Shown in pieces: positions 57,308 to 64,000 of a stretch of DNA of 64,000 nt (position 1 is its first letter; every line of letters starts with the position of its first letter). The stretch lies in contig JACOEK010000004.1 in the NCBI GenBank assembly GCA_024998595.1, forward strand, positions 434,001 through 498,000, in the 5' to 3' direction. The notes below the pieces were generated by a model. That model was not told the origin of the DNA. It saw only the letters and a list, made by a program, of their open reading frames with translations, and did no database searches. This DNA comes from Nitrospira sp. (lineage in GTDB: Bacteria; Nitrospirota; Nitrospiria; Nitrospirales; Nitrospiraceae). A program made the translations under genes and the position numbers.

Positions 57308-57394
57308 CGCCCCGCTGATAGGCCAGGGCCGAGCAGGGTGGGTCAAGTTTCACCTTGACAAAATTGACCTGGCTCTCCTACAGTTTGCTTCGTT

Positions 57395-57615
57395 TTCAGA
57401 CACCTTGGGTCAAGGGAAGAGGGTGCAAAACCCTCGCGGTCCCGCCGCTGTAAATGGGGACGAAACCCGCAAGCGCCACTGTCTGGGGAGGCCGTCAGTT
57501 ATCGGCAGTCAGCATTCAGTCAAAACCTGATCGCTGAAAGCTGGGAGCTGATCGCTCCGAAGATGGGAAGGCGCGGGGAGTAGGATGAACCATGAGCCAG
57601 AAGACCTGCCCAGGG
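57395..57615 (+). promoter_or_regulatory. Cobalamin riboswitch upstream of btuFCD
   Basis: Conserved parts in order are: GGGTGCAAAACCCTCGCGGT with CCGCCGCTGTAA (57421-57452), CAAGCGCCACTGTCTGGGGA (57470-57489), GGGAAGGCGCGG (57565-57576) and the 3' box AGCCAGAAGACCTGCC (57595-57610). An insert of about 70 bases (57490-57560) forms a variable arm. It binds adenosylcobalamin or a related form and lowers expression of the downstream uptake genes. Confidence 0.92.
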
Positions 57616-57673
57616 AGAGACCCTTTATTCCCTCGTGGGCTGGGGAATAGGCGAGGATGATTGTGCGGGTGCA

Positions 57674-57711
57674 ATCCTCAGGGTTCCATGTTGGCCCTGG
57701 GGATTTTTTTA
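57674..57711 (+). terminator. Intrinsic terminator of the btuF riboswitch
   Basis: The 10-bp stem ATCCTCAGGG (57674-57683) pairs fully with CCCTGGGGAT (57695-57704), allowing one G-T pair, and is followed by TTTTTTT. It lies between the riboswitch and the btuF signal peptide, so the switch probably acts by transcription termination. Confidence 0.85.
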
Positions 57712-57712
57712 T

Positions 57713-58735
57713 TTGCGCGCCGTTCGACTCAATTCTTTTAGTCGGTTCCTCGTCGGATGTATCGGAGTCGTCTGGTATGTCTTCCTGCCCTGCCTCGCGC
57801 TCGCATTGGGAGATCCCCCTGGAGAGGACACGGTGATGAAACGCCGTCAGCAGGGCATTCTGACCGGCATGCCGTTCATGGCCAATATCACCCCGCGCAC
57901 GTTCATCGACGATGCGGGACGAAAGCTCTATGTCGCCAAGGCTCCGACGCGCGTCGTCTCGCTCGCGCCGAGCATTACCGAGATGTTGTTTGCGCTCGGG
58001 TTGGATGAACAGGTCGTCGGGGTCACGGATTTTTGCAATTTTCCGCAGGCCGCTGTCGCCAAACCCAAAGTCGGATATAGCAATCCCAACCTGGAGTCTC
58101 TGATCGCCCTACGGCCCGAATTGATCGTTGCGCCGCTCGAGTTTCATCGCGCTAACGTGCTGGCCAAGCTGGAGGAGCTGAAGATTCCGGTCCTCCTGCT
58201 TGAAGCCACGTCGCTGGAACAGGTGTTTGCGCACATTCATACCTTGGGACGAATCTTTGATCGGTCGACGGCCGCCCATGCAATGACCGCGGAGATGCGA
58301 CAGCAGATGGGCGAGATCAGTCGTCGAACCGAAGGCCTGACGCGTACCCGGGTGTTGTATGTCATCAACAGCCAGCCGCTCATCACGGTGGGACCCGGTA
58401 GTTACATCCATCAGATGATCGGTTTGGCCGGGGGAATCAATATCGCCTCTCAAGCGGCCACGGCCTATCCGAGGCTGACCATGGAAACGGTGTTGAAAGA
58501 AGATCCTGAAATTCTGATCTTTCCGAGAGGGTCGGTGGAGACGGTGCCGCGAAGCGAGCAGGAAGCCTGGCGACGCTGGACCACGCTGACGGCCGTGCAG
58601 CACAACCGCCTTCGCGAAGTGTCGGCAGATGCGCTCAATCGTCCCGGCCCGCGCGTCATGCAAGGCTTGGAAGCGTTGGCTAGGGTCATCCATCCCGAAG
58701 CGTTCGTGTCTGAATCGACGACGGCCCAACCATGA
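57713..58735 (+). CDS. btuF: Periplasmic cobalamin-binding protein
   Basis: About 340 residues. A signal peptide-like stretch (FSRFLVGCIGVVWYVFLPCL) is followed by the helical-backbone binding fold: RVVSLAPSITEMLFALGLDE with GVTDFCNFP, LIALRPELIVAP, and PEILIFPRGSVETVP. It delivers B12 to BtuCD. The start is uncertain. GTG 57635 would lie upstream of the terminator and is unlikely. TTG 57713 keeps the signal peptide. ATG 57836 has a better ribosome site (GGAGAGG) but loses the signal. It overlaps btuC by four bases. Confidence 0.85.
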   Translation: MRAVRLNSFSRFLVGCIGVVWYVFLPCLALALGDPPGEDTVMKRRQQGILTGMPFMANITPRTFIDDAGRKLYVAKAPTRVVSLAPSITEMLFALGLDEQVVGVTDFCNFPQAAVAKPKVGYSNPNLESLIALRPELIVAPLEFHRANVLAKLEELKIPVLLLEATSLEQVFAHIHTLGRIFDRSTAAHAMTAEMRQQMGEISRRTEGLTRTRVLYVINSQPLITVGPGSYIHQMIGLAGGINIASQAATAYPRLTMETVLKEDPEILIFPRGSVETVPRSEQEAWRRWTTLTAVQHNRLREVSADALNRPGPRVMQGLEALARVIHPEAFVSESTTAQP

Positions 58736-59898
58736 TGCCATCTGCCGGCCACCCCACGTCGCCTTCCCCTGCGCTGACATCGCCATCGCCGACTCTCTCG
58801 CCGAATCTCATGGGATCCGGTGTTCAGACTGCCGCGGCCGATCGGCCGTTTCATGGTGCAATCCTGACGCGCTCGCGCTGGTTCGCCGTCATGAGTGCGC
58901 TGGCGCTGCTTTCCCTTGTCCTCGTCATGCTGTGTTTGCAGCTTGGCACGCAATACATCGGCCTGGGAAACATCTTCGGGCTGTTATGGTCTGCGCTCTT
59001 CGGGACGACGGGCGAACCAGATACGGTCCGGACGACGGGAGTCATTCTGCTGCAGGTCCGGTTGCCGCGCGTGTTCCTAGGGTTTCTGGTGGGCAGTTGC
59101 CTTGCAGCCGTCGGCGTCGCGCTGCAGGCGTTGCTGAGAAATCCGTTGGCCGATCCCTATGTGCTGGGAGTGTCGAGCGGGGCGGCGCTGGGAGTGGCCA
59201 TTGCCGTCCTGTTTGGGATCGGCACCACGGTCCTCGCGCTGTCGCTGTTGCCTGTCTGCGGGTTTGCGGGTAGCCTGATTGCGCTGATGGTCATCTACCG
59301 CATGGCGGCGTCCTATGATCGACTCCCGATCCATTCCGTGCTGCTGGCAGGGGTCATCCTCAATGCGATCTTCTCCGCCTTGATCATGTTCATCACCTCC
59401 ATCATGGAGCCGAACCGGTCGTTCGGGATGATGGCCTGGCTCATGGGATCGCTGACGGCGCCTGCCTATCCGGTGCTGAGCGCCCTCACGGCCTACTTGC
59501 TCGTCGGCCTCATCCTGCTTTTGAAGCAGGTCCGGGTGCTCAACATTCTCGCCCTAGGTGAAGAGCCGGCCCGGTCGCTGGGCATCAATACGGAACGGAC
59601 GAAACGCGTCATCTTCCTGCTGTCGGCGCTGATGACCGGGGCTGTCGTGTCCTTCAGCGGCATGATCGGATTTATCGGCATGATCATTCCGCACGCGGTG
59701 CGTCTGGTGGTGGGCGCCGATCACCGATTGCTCCTGCCGGCCTCTGCCTTGGTCGGGGGAATGTTCCTGATGGTGGCCGACACCATGGCCCGCACTTTGT
59801 TCGTCCCGTCCGAGGTCCCGGTCGGCGTGATCACGGCGTTGGCCGGCGGTCCATTCTTTGTCTACCTGCTGGTCTGGCGAAAGGATCGACTGGCATGA
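58732..59898 (+). CDS. btuC: Vitamin B12 ABC transporter permease
   Basis: 388 residues of the FecCD/BtuC family with about ten membrane spans after a 60-residue Pro/Ser-rich N-terminal stretch. Family motifs include VRLPRVFLGFLVGSCLAAVG, ALLRNPLADPYVLGVSSGAA and SGMIGFIGMIIPHAVRLVVG. The GEEPARSLGIN segment before the last helices contacts the ATPase. It overlaps btuF and btuD, so the three are translated together. Confidence 0.93.
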   Translation: MMPSAGHPTSPSPALTSPSPTLSPNLMGSGVQTAAADRPFHGAILTRSRWFAVMSALALLSLVLVMLCLQLGTQYIGLGNIFGLLWSALFGTTGEPDTVRTTGVILLQVRLPRVFLGFLVGSCLAAVGVALQALLRNPLADPYVLGVSSGAALGVAIAVLFGIGTTVLALSLLPVCGFAGSLIALMVIYRMAASYDRLPIHSVLLAGVILNAIFSALIMFITSIMEPNRSFGMMAWLMGSLTAPAYPVLSALTAYLLVGLILLLKQVRVLNILALGEEPARSLGINTERTKRVIFLLSALMTGAVVSFSGMIGFIGMIIPHAVRLVVGADHRLLLPASALVGGMFLMVADTMARTLFVPSEVPVGVITALAGGPFFVYLLVWRKDRLA

Positions 59899-60791
59899 TC
59901 AGCGAGCGCGGAGAGCATGCCCTTGCCGAGACCGGAGGAGGTGTCGACCTGCGCGCCGCCTATGCCTATGATCTGGGCGGGGTGCATTTCTGTTACGGCA
60001 GCACCCGCGGGCCGGATGTCAGATGGGTGCTCCGGGATGTGACATTGCAAGTCCGGCCGGGTGAGATCCTCGGGATCGTCGGTCCCAACGGATCGGGCAA
60101 AACCTCTTTGCTGAAACTGTTGGCGAAGCTCGCCGCGCCTCAAACAGGGAACATCACGTTGTTCGGCTGCAGCCTGGCCGGTCTCTCTCAGGAGGATACG
60201 GCTCAAACCGTCGCTTTTGTGCCGCAGGAAAGTGCGCAGCTGTTTCCTTTCACGGTGGCGGAGACCGTGTTGATGGGACGTTTTCCGCATCGGCAACGAT
60301 CGCGCTGGAGTCTGGGTTTCGGGTGGGAGGATCAGGAGGACTGCCAGGCGGCCGCGCAGTCCATGGCGACGATGGATATTGCACATCTCGCCGCGCGTCC
60401 GGTGACCGATCTCTCAGGCGGTGAGCGCCAGCGAACCATGATTGCGCGCGCCCTGGCCCAAATGCCTCGCGTGTTGCTGCTGGATGAGCCCACGGCGTTC
60501 CTCGATCTTCAGCATCAGCTCGACATTTGCGCGGTATTGCGTCGTCTGCGTGATGAACGGAGGTTGACGGTGGTGATCGTCTCGCATGATTTGAATCTAG
60601 CCAGCCAATATTGCGACCGCGTTGCGATGTTGAAGGACGGCAGGGTGACCGCTGTGGGCAGTCCGTCGGAAGTCATGTCAGTCGAGATTCTACGTGACGT
60701 GTACGGCTGCCACGTGCTGATCGATCCGCATCCCGAATCGGGGCTGCCCCGCATCACGCTACCCGGTCCGGCTTTACGGAGTCACCATTAG
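59895..60791 (+). CDS. btuD: Vitamin B12 ABC transporter ATPase
   Basis: 298 residues. Walker A is GPNGSGKTSLLK near residue 63, the Q-loop is FVPQESAQLFPFTVAETVLM, the signature is DLSGGERQRTMIARALAQM near residue 172, Walker B is RVLLLDEPTAFLD, and the switch His is in VIVSHDLNLAS. It powers cobalamin import through BtuC. The iron-siderophore ATPases are close relatives, but the upstream cobalamin riboswitch fixes the substrate. Confidence 0.93.
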   Translation: MISERGEHALAETGGGVDLRAAYAYDLGGVHFCYGSTRGPDVRWVLRDVTLQVRPGEILGIVGPNGSGKTSLLKLLAKLAAPQTGNITLFGCSLAGLSQEDTAQTVAFVPQESAQLFPFTVAETVLMGRFPHRQRSRWSLGFGWEDQEDCQAAAQSMATMDIAHLAARPVTDLSGGERQRTMIARALAQMPRVLLLDEPTAFLDLQHQLDICAVLRRLRDERRLTVVIVSHDLNLASQYCDRVAMLKDGRVTAVGSPSEVMSVEILRDVYGCHVLIDPHPESGLPRITLPGPALRSHH

Positions 60792-60867
60792 AAACGGAAT
60801 GTTGCGGGAGGGGTTCGTGCCCGGCTCCCCCGTCTATTGAAAAGGGCACGCCATCATTGTGGAGAGA

Positions 60868-61024
60868 AGTGTCAGGAAGACGCCGTCAGCGTCGGGGAAG
60901 ATGGTGCAAATCCATCACGGTGCCGCCACTGTAAGCGGGGAGTGACCCTGCCATGCTGCCACTGTGTGTTTAACACATGGGAAGGCGCAGGGAAGCTAGG
61001 ATCCGTAAGTCAGGAGACCCAACT
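60868..61024 (+). promoter_or_regulatory. Cobalamin riboswitch upstream of btuB-cbiA
   Basis: The core reads GATGGTGCAAATCCATCACG with GTGCCGCCACTGTAAGCGGG (60899-60940), then ATGCTGCCACTGTGTG (60953-60968), GGGAAGGCGCAGGG (60979-60992) and AAGTCAGGAGACCC (61007-61020). It is shorter than the first switch. Ligand binding should reduce BtuB synthesis. Confidence 0.92.
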
Positions 61025-61042
61025 GACGGTTGTTTCAACTGA

Positions 61043-61065
61043 TCCCTTCGAGCGAAAGGGAGAGG
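61043..61065 (+). promoter_or_regulatory. Hairpin covering the btuB ribosome-binding site
   Basis: TCCCTT (61043-61048) can pair with AAGGGA (61056-61061), which is part of the ribosome site GGGAGAGG (61058-61065) just before ATG 61070. No T-run follows, so this switch probably controls translation, unlike the one before btuF. Confidence 0.5.
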
Positions 61066-61069
61066 CAGC

Positions 61070-63100
61070 ATGTTGTCTATTGTTAGGGACTGGTCCGTCC
61101 GTGTGATCCTTGTATGTCTGATCAGCGCTTCGCCGGTGTGGATGGTGCCGGCATCGGCTGATGAACCGGTCAAGGCTGATCCCGCGAAGTCCGATCCAGC
61201 CGAGTCCGATCCGACTGCACAAACCGACGAAGTAGTCCAGACGGAAGAAGTCGTGGTGTCGGCTACCAAAACGCCTGTGCCGGTCAGTCAGGTGACGAGT
61301 GCGGTAGAAGTCATCACGGCGCAAGACATGAAAAAGCAAAATATCCGGCATGTGGCCGATGCCCTACGGTTGGCCCAGGGACTGGCTGTTTTTTCGAGCG
61401 GAGGACCGGGGACCGAGGTCAACGCACGAATTCGGGGAGGTAGTTCAAGCCAGACGCTGGTACTCATCGACGGTGCGATCGTCAACAGCGGCACGCTCGG
61501 CAGTTATGATTTTTCCAACCTGACCACCGACAACATCGAGCGGGTTGAGATCCTGCGCGGCGCGCAAAGCATGTTGTGGGGATCGGATGCGATGGGCGGC
61601 GTCATCAATATCGTCACGAAGAGAGGCCAGGGTCCGCTCTCTGCGACCGGTTTTCTGGAATATGGATCGTTTGCTTCGCTTCGAGAGGGCGGCACGGTCT
61701 CTGGGAAAACAGGCATTGTCGACTACAGCCTCTCGCTCTCCCGCTGGGATACGTCCAGTTTTTCGGCAGTGAATTACCGTCGTGGCGCGACGGAGCGGGA
61801 TTCCTTCCGCAACTGGCAGGGATCGGGCCGAATCGGCGTGGACCTGCCGCATGACGGCCGTCTCGACTTCAACATGCGATGGATGAATTCCGATACGCAA
61901 CTCGACAGCGTCTCGGCGACCTTTCCGGCTGACGTGTACGGGTCGAAGATGCGCAGCCAGCAGTATGTGTTCAGCGGGAGTTACGAGCAGCCGATTACCG
62001 GGTGGTGGTCGCAGAAGCTGACGCTCGCGCGTTCGCAGGAAGCCTCGCTGTTTCTGCCGGGGACCTTGCAGCGGAGTCTCGTCGATGGATTGTTCAGCAC
62101 GCCGTTCGGGTCTCCGAATGAAACCCGCGTGCTTTCCAATCGCCTGGAATGGCAGCATAACTTCCAGATCACGAAGCTGCTGTTGCTCAGCGCCGGGTAT
62201 CAATTTCGGGAACAGCAGGGGGAAAACGACACGGGACTGATCAATCGCGTCCTGAGTTCTCACGCAGGATTCGCGCAGGCGCAATTCAATCTGTGGGATC
62301 GAGTCTTCGCGACGGCCGGTGTGCGGCATGACAGTTACAACGTCTTTGGCGATGCCACTACCTACCGTCTCACCGGCGGGTATTACCACAAGGAAACCGA
62401 TACGAAACTTCGAGCCAGCTATTCCACCGGCTTCCGCGCTCCCAGCATGAACGAATTGTATTTCCCGAATTTCGGCAATCCCAATCTCGGGTCGGAAAAA
62501 AGCCAAAGTATGGATGTCGGTATCGATCAATATTTTCTCTCCAAACAACTAAAACTCACCGGAGGGTTTTTCTGGAACCACTACCGGAACCTGATCATCA
62601 CGACGTTTGATCCGGCGTTTTGCGCGCCGTTCAGTACCTTTGGCTTCTGTCCGCAGCAACTGGGAGAGGCATCCACGAAGGGATGGGAAGCTGGCCTGTC
62701 CTACACCTATTCCAGCGACCGGCCGTTTCTAAAAGGTGTGGTGGTGCAGGCGCAGTATACGAATACGATCACGCGTGATCTGGAGACCCAGACTCGTTTG
62801 CCACGCTGGCCGACCGATCAGTGGAGCGCCTCGGTGAGTTATCAACCGATCGACCCCTTGTGGATCACGGTGATCGGCCGGTACGTCGGGTCGCGTTTCA
62901 ATACCACCGGAGATCGGCAGCAGCTCCCGGCCTTCGATGTCTGGTCCCTCGCGGTCACCTACGATGTCACCAAGCAGATGCAGGCTTATCTGCGGGCCGA
63001 GAACCTGTTCAACGAAAAGTATGAAGAAATCTCCAGCGCCGGCACGCCGATCCGATCGATTTTCGGCGGCGTCCGGGTCACGTTCGGCGGGAAGTCGTAA
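61070..63100 (+). CDS. btuB: TonB-dependent vitamin B12 outer-membrane receptor
   Basis: 676 residues. The signal peptide ends near residue 27 (PASA). A TonB-box-like TEEVVVSATKTPVPVS is near residue 60. The plug domain runs to about 190 (INAR-type VNARIRGGSSSQTLVLIDGA, VEILRGAQSMLWGSDAMGGV) and the 22-strand barrel follows to RVTFGGKS. It takes up cobalamin across the outer membrane. The linker between signal and TonB box is rich in Asp and Pro. Riboswitch control fits this substrate. Confidence 0.93.
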   Translation: MLSIVRDWSVRVILVCLISASPVWMVPASADEPVKADPAKSDPAESDPTAQTDEVVQTEEVVVSATKTPVPVSQVTSAVEVITAQDMKKQNIRHVADALRLAQGLAVFSSGGPGTEVNARIRGGSSSQTLVLIDGAIVNSGTLGSYDFSNLTTDNIERVEILRGAQSMLWGSDAMGGVINIVTKRGQGPLSATGFLEYGSFASLREGGTVSGKTGIVDYSLSLSRWDTSSFSAVNYRRGATERDSFRNWQGSGRIGVDLPHDGRLDFNMRWMNSDTQLDSVSATFPADVYGSKMRSQQYVFSGSYEQPITGWWSQKLTLARSQEASLFLPGTLQRSLVDGLFSTPFGSPNETRVLSNRLEWQHNFQITKLLLLSAGYQFREQQGENDTGLINRVLSSHAGFAQAQFNLWDRVFATAGVRHDSYNVFGDATTYRLTGGYYHKETDTKLRASYSTGFRAPSMNELYFPNFGNPNLGSEKSQSMDVGIDQYFLSKQLKLTGGFFWNHYRNLIITTFDPAFCAPFSTFGFCPQQLGEASTKGWEAGLSYTYSSDRPFLKGVVVQAQYTNTITRDLETQTRLPRWPTDQWSASVSYQPIDPLWITVIGRYVGSRFNTTGDRQQLPAFDVWSLAVTYDVTKQMQAYLRAENLFNEKYEEISSAGTPIRSIFGGVRVTFGGKS

Positions 63101-63123
63101 TAGACCATGGCCATTGCATTGTG

Positions 63124-64000
63124 ATGCATCGTCCACGACTCGTCATCGCCGGCACCCACAGCGGGGTCGGCAAAACCACCGTCACCCTGGCGCTGATGGC
63201 CGCTCTGAAGGCCAGGGGGCTGGTGGTGCAACCCTTCAAGGTCGGGCCTGATTTTATCGATCCCGGTCATCATCAACTGGTGACCGGGCGCCCCTCGCGT
63301 AATCTGGACGGGTGGATGTTGAGCGAGGCGGTGAATCGGTCGATCTTTTCAGGGGCGTCGGCCGATGCCGATCTCTCCATCATCGAGGGTATGATGGGCC
63401 TCTTTGACGGGAGTTCCCCGACACAGGAACAGGGCAGTACGGCCGAAATGGCCAAACAGCTCCAAGCCCCGGTGTTGCTGGTGATCGACGGCAGCGCCAT
63501 GGCGCGCTCGGCAGCGGCTATGGCGTCGGGATATGCGAGATTCGACCCCGCACTTCCTGTCCAAGGAGTCCTGTTTAATCGCGTGCGGAGTGAAGGGCAT
63601 TACCGCTTACTGCAGGAAGCGGTGGAGTCAGAGACAGGGCTTTCCGTGGTTGGGTACCTGCGGCCCGATCCGACGCTCACCATTCCGGATCGGCATCTCG
63701 GTCTCCGGACCGCCATAGAAACGGGGCACTGTGATCTGTACGAGCGGCTCGGGCAATCAGCCGCCGAGACGATCGATCTGGCCCGGGTGGAAGCGCTCGC
63801 CCGCTCCGCCGGAGGATCATTCGCAAAAGATCTTCCGGTCACCGCAGGCCGGCAGGAACCGGTCCGCATCGGCCTGGCCTATGATGCCGCCTTTTGTTTC
63901 TACTATCAGGACAGCCTGGAATTACTCGAAGCATTCGGAGCGGAGATCGTGAAGTTTTCCCCCTTGCACGATGCCTGTCTGCCGGAAGTGGATGCGTTGT
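63124..64000 (+). CDS. cbiA: Cobyrinic acid a,c-diamide synthase, 3'-truncated by the window edge
   Basis: At least 292 residues, open to the end of the window. The P-loop GTHSGVGKTTVTLALMAALK (residues 9-28) and FKVGPDFIDPGHHQLVTGRP are diagnostic of CbiA/CobB, as is IIEGMMGLFDG. The C-terminal glutaminase domain begins at the window edge. It amidates the a- and c-carboxylates of cobyrinate with glutamine and ATP. Both GTG 63121 and ATG 63124 could be the start. It lies 23 bases after btuB, probably in the same riboswitch-controlled transcript. Confidence 0.92.
   Translation, partial: MHRPRLVIAGTHSGVGKTTVTLALMAALKARGLVVQPFKVGPDFIDPGHHQLVTGRPSRNLDGWMLSEAVNRSIFSGASADADLSIIEGMMGLFDGSSPTQEQGSTAEMAKQLQAPVLLVIDGSAMARSAAAMASGYARFDPALPVQGVLFNRVRSEGHYRLLQEAVESETGLSVVGYLRPDPTLTIPDRHLGLRTAIETGHCDLYERLGQSAAETIDLARVEALARSAGGSFAKDLPVTAGRQEPVRIGLAYDAAFCFYYQDSLELLEAFGAEIVKFSPLHDACLPEVDAL

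Noticed and set aside
61445-62548. A 367-codon minus-strand open frame opposite btuB
   Set aside because: Shadow of the receptor gene in a G+C-rich region; no protein-like features.
1-64000. Search for CRISPR arrays, complete insertion sequences, phage genes or attachment sites
   Set aside because: No regularly spaced repeats, complete transposase genes, integrases or flanking direct repeats next to the tRNA were found on reading.

Overview
The window is a bacterial chromosome segment of roughly 55-57% G+C by eye. The best guess is a Nitrospira-like member of the phylum Nitrospirota. That guess rests on overall gene style (an lpd-comEA-tyrS block, a large exosortase-linked exopolysaccharide locus, B12 uptake genes under riboswitches) and is an inference, since no 16S rRNA or other taxonomic marker gene lies in the window.

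Layout. (1) 1-3038: housekeeping block with the 3' part of a dihydrolipoyl dehydrogenase, a ComEA-like helix-hairpin-helix protein, tyrosyl-tRNA synthetase and a tRNA-Gly(CCC) with a readable promoter. (2) 3353-4060: a lone LuxR-type response regulator on the minus strand. (3) 4061-55339: a roughly 50-kb exopolysaccharide (EPS) locus, almost all on the plus strand. It opens with a 530-bp leader and a NusG/RfaH-like antiterminator. Next come an orphan transposase-type helix-turn-helix (HTH) gene, two Wza-type export proteins, an outer-membrane barrel protein and an ABC-2 exporter (Wzm/Wzt). The middle holds nine glycosyltransferases, two asparagine-synthetase-type amidotransferases, three NodB-type deacetylases, four methyl- or acyltransferases, a Wzy/ligase-type membrane protein, CapA- and CapK-like proteins, sugar-nucleotide enzymes (a WbpB-WbpD fusion, WecB/WbpI, WbpE-like) and a FemAB-type transferase. 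A truncated transposase-like HTH gene follows, then a 56-residue protein ending in a PEP-CTERM-like tail and an exosortase. The locus closes with an aminotransferase, a fused phosphoglycosyltransferase/4,6-dehydratase and a Wzc-type tyrosine kinase. (4) 55488-57307: small genes (PRC-barrel-like protein, BamE-like lipoprotein, ribosomal protein L28, SemiSWEET sugar transporter). (5) 57395-64000: two cobalamin riboswitches controlling btuFCD and btuB-cbiA.

How they work together (inference). The fused initiating enzyme and its neighbouring aminotransferase probably make and load the first aminosugar onto a lipid carrier. The cytosolic glycosyltransferases extend it, and the methyl-, acyl-, amido- and deacetylating enzymes decorate it. 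The ABC exporter, the Wzy-like protein, the Wza-like proteins and the Wzc-like kinase polymerise and export it. The exosortase would attach or release the tiny tailed protein, and perhaps other substrates elsewhere in the genome, in the same envelope layer. The B12 genes form a separate uptake and amidation module, switched off by two riboswitches that appear to use different mechanisms.

The most interesting items are the exosortase with its tiny neighbouring putative substrate, the two enzyme fusions, the structured leader before the antiterminator gene, and the paired orphan HTH genes at either end of the EPS locus.
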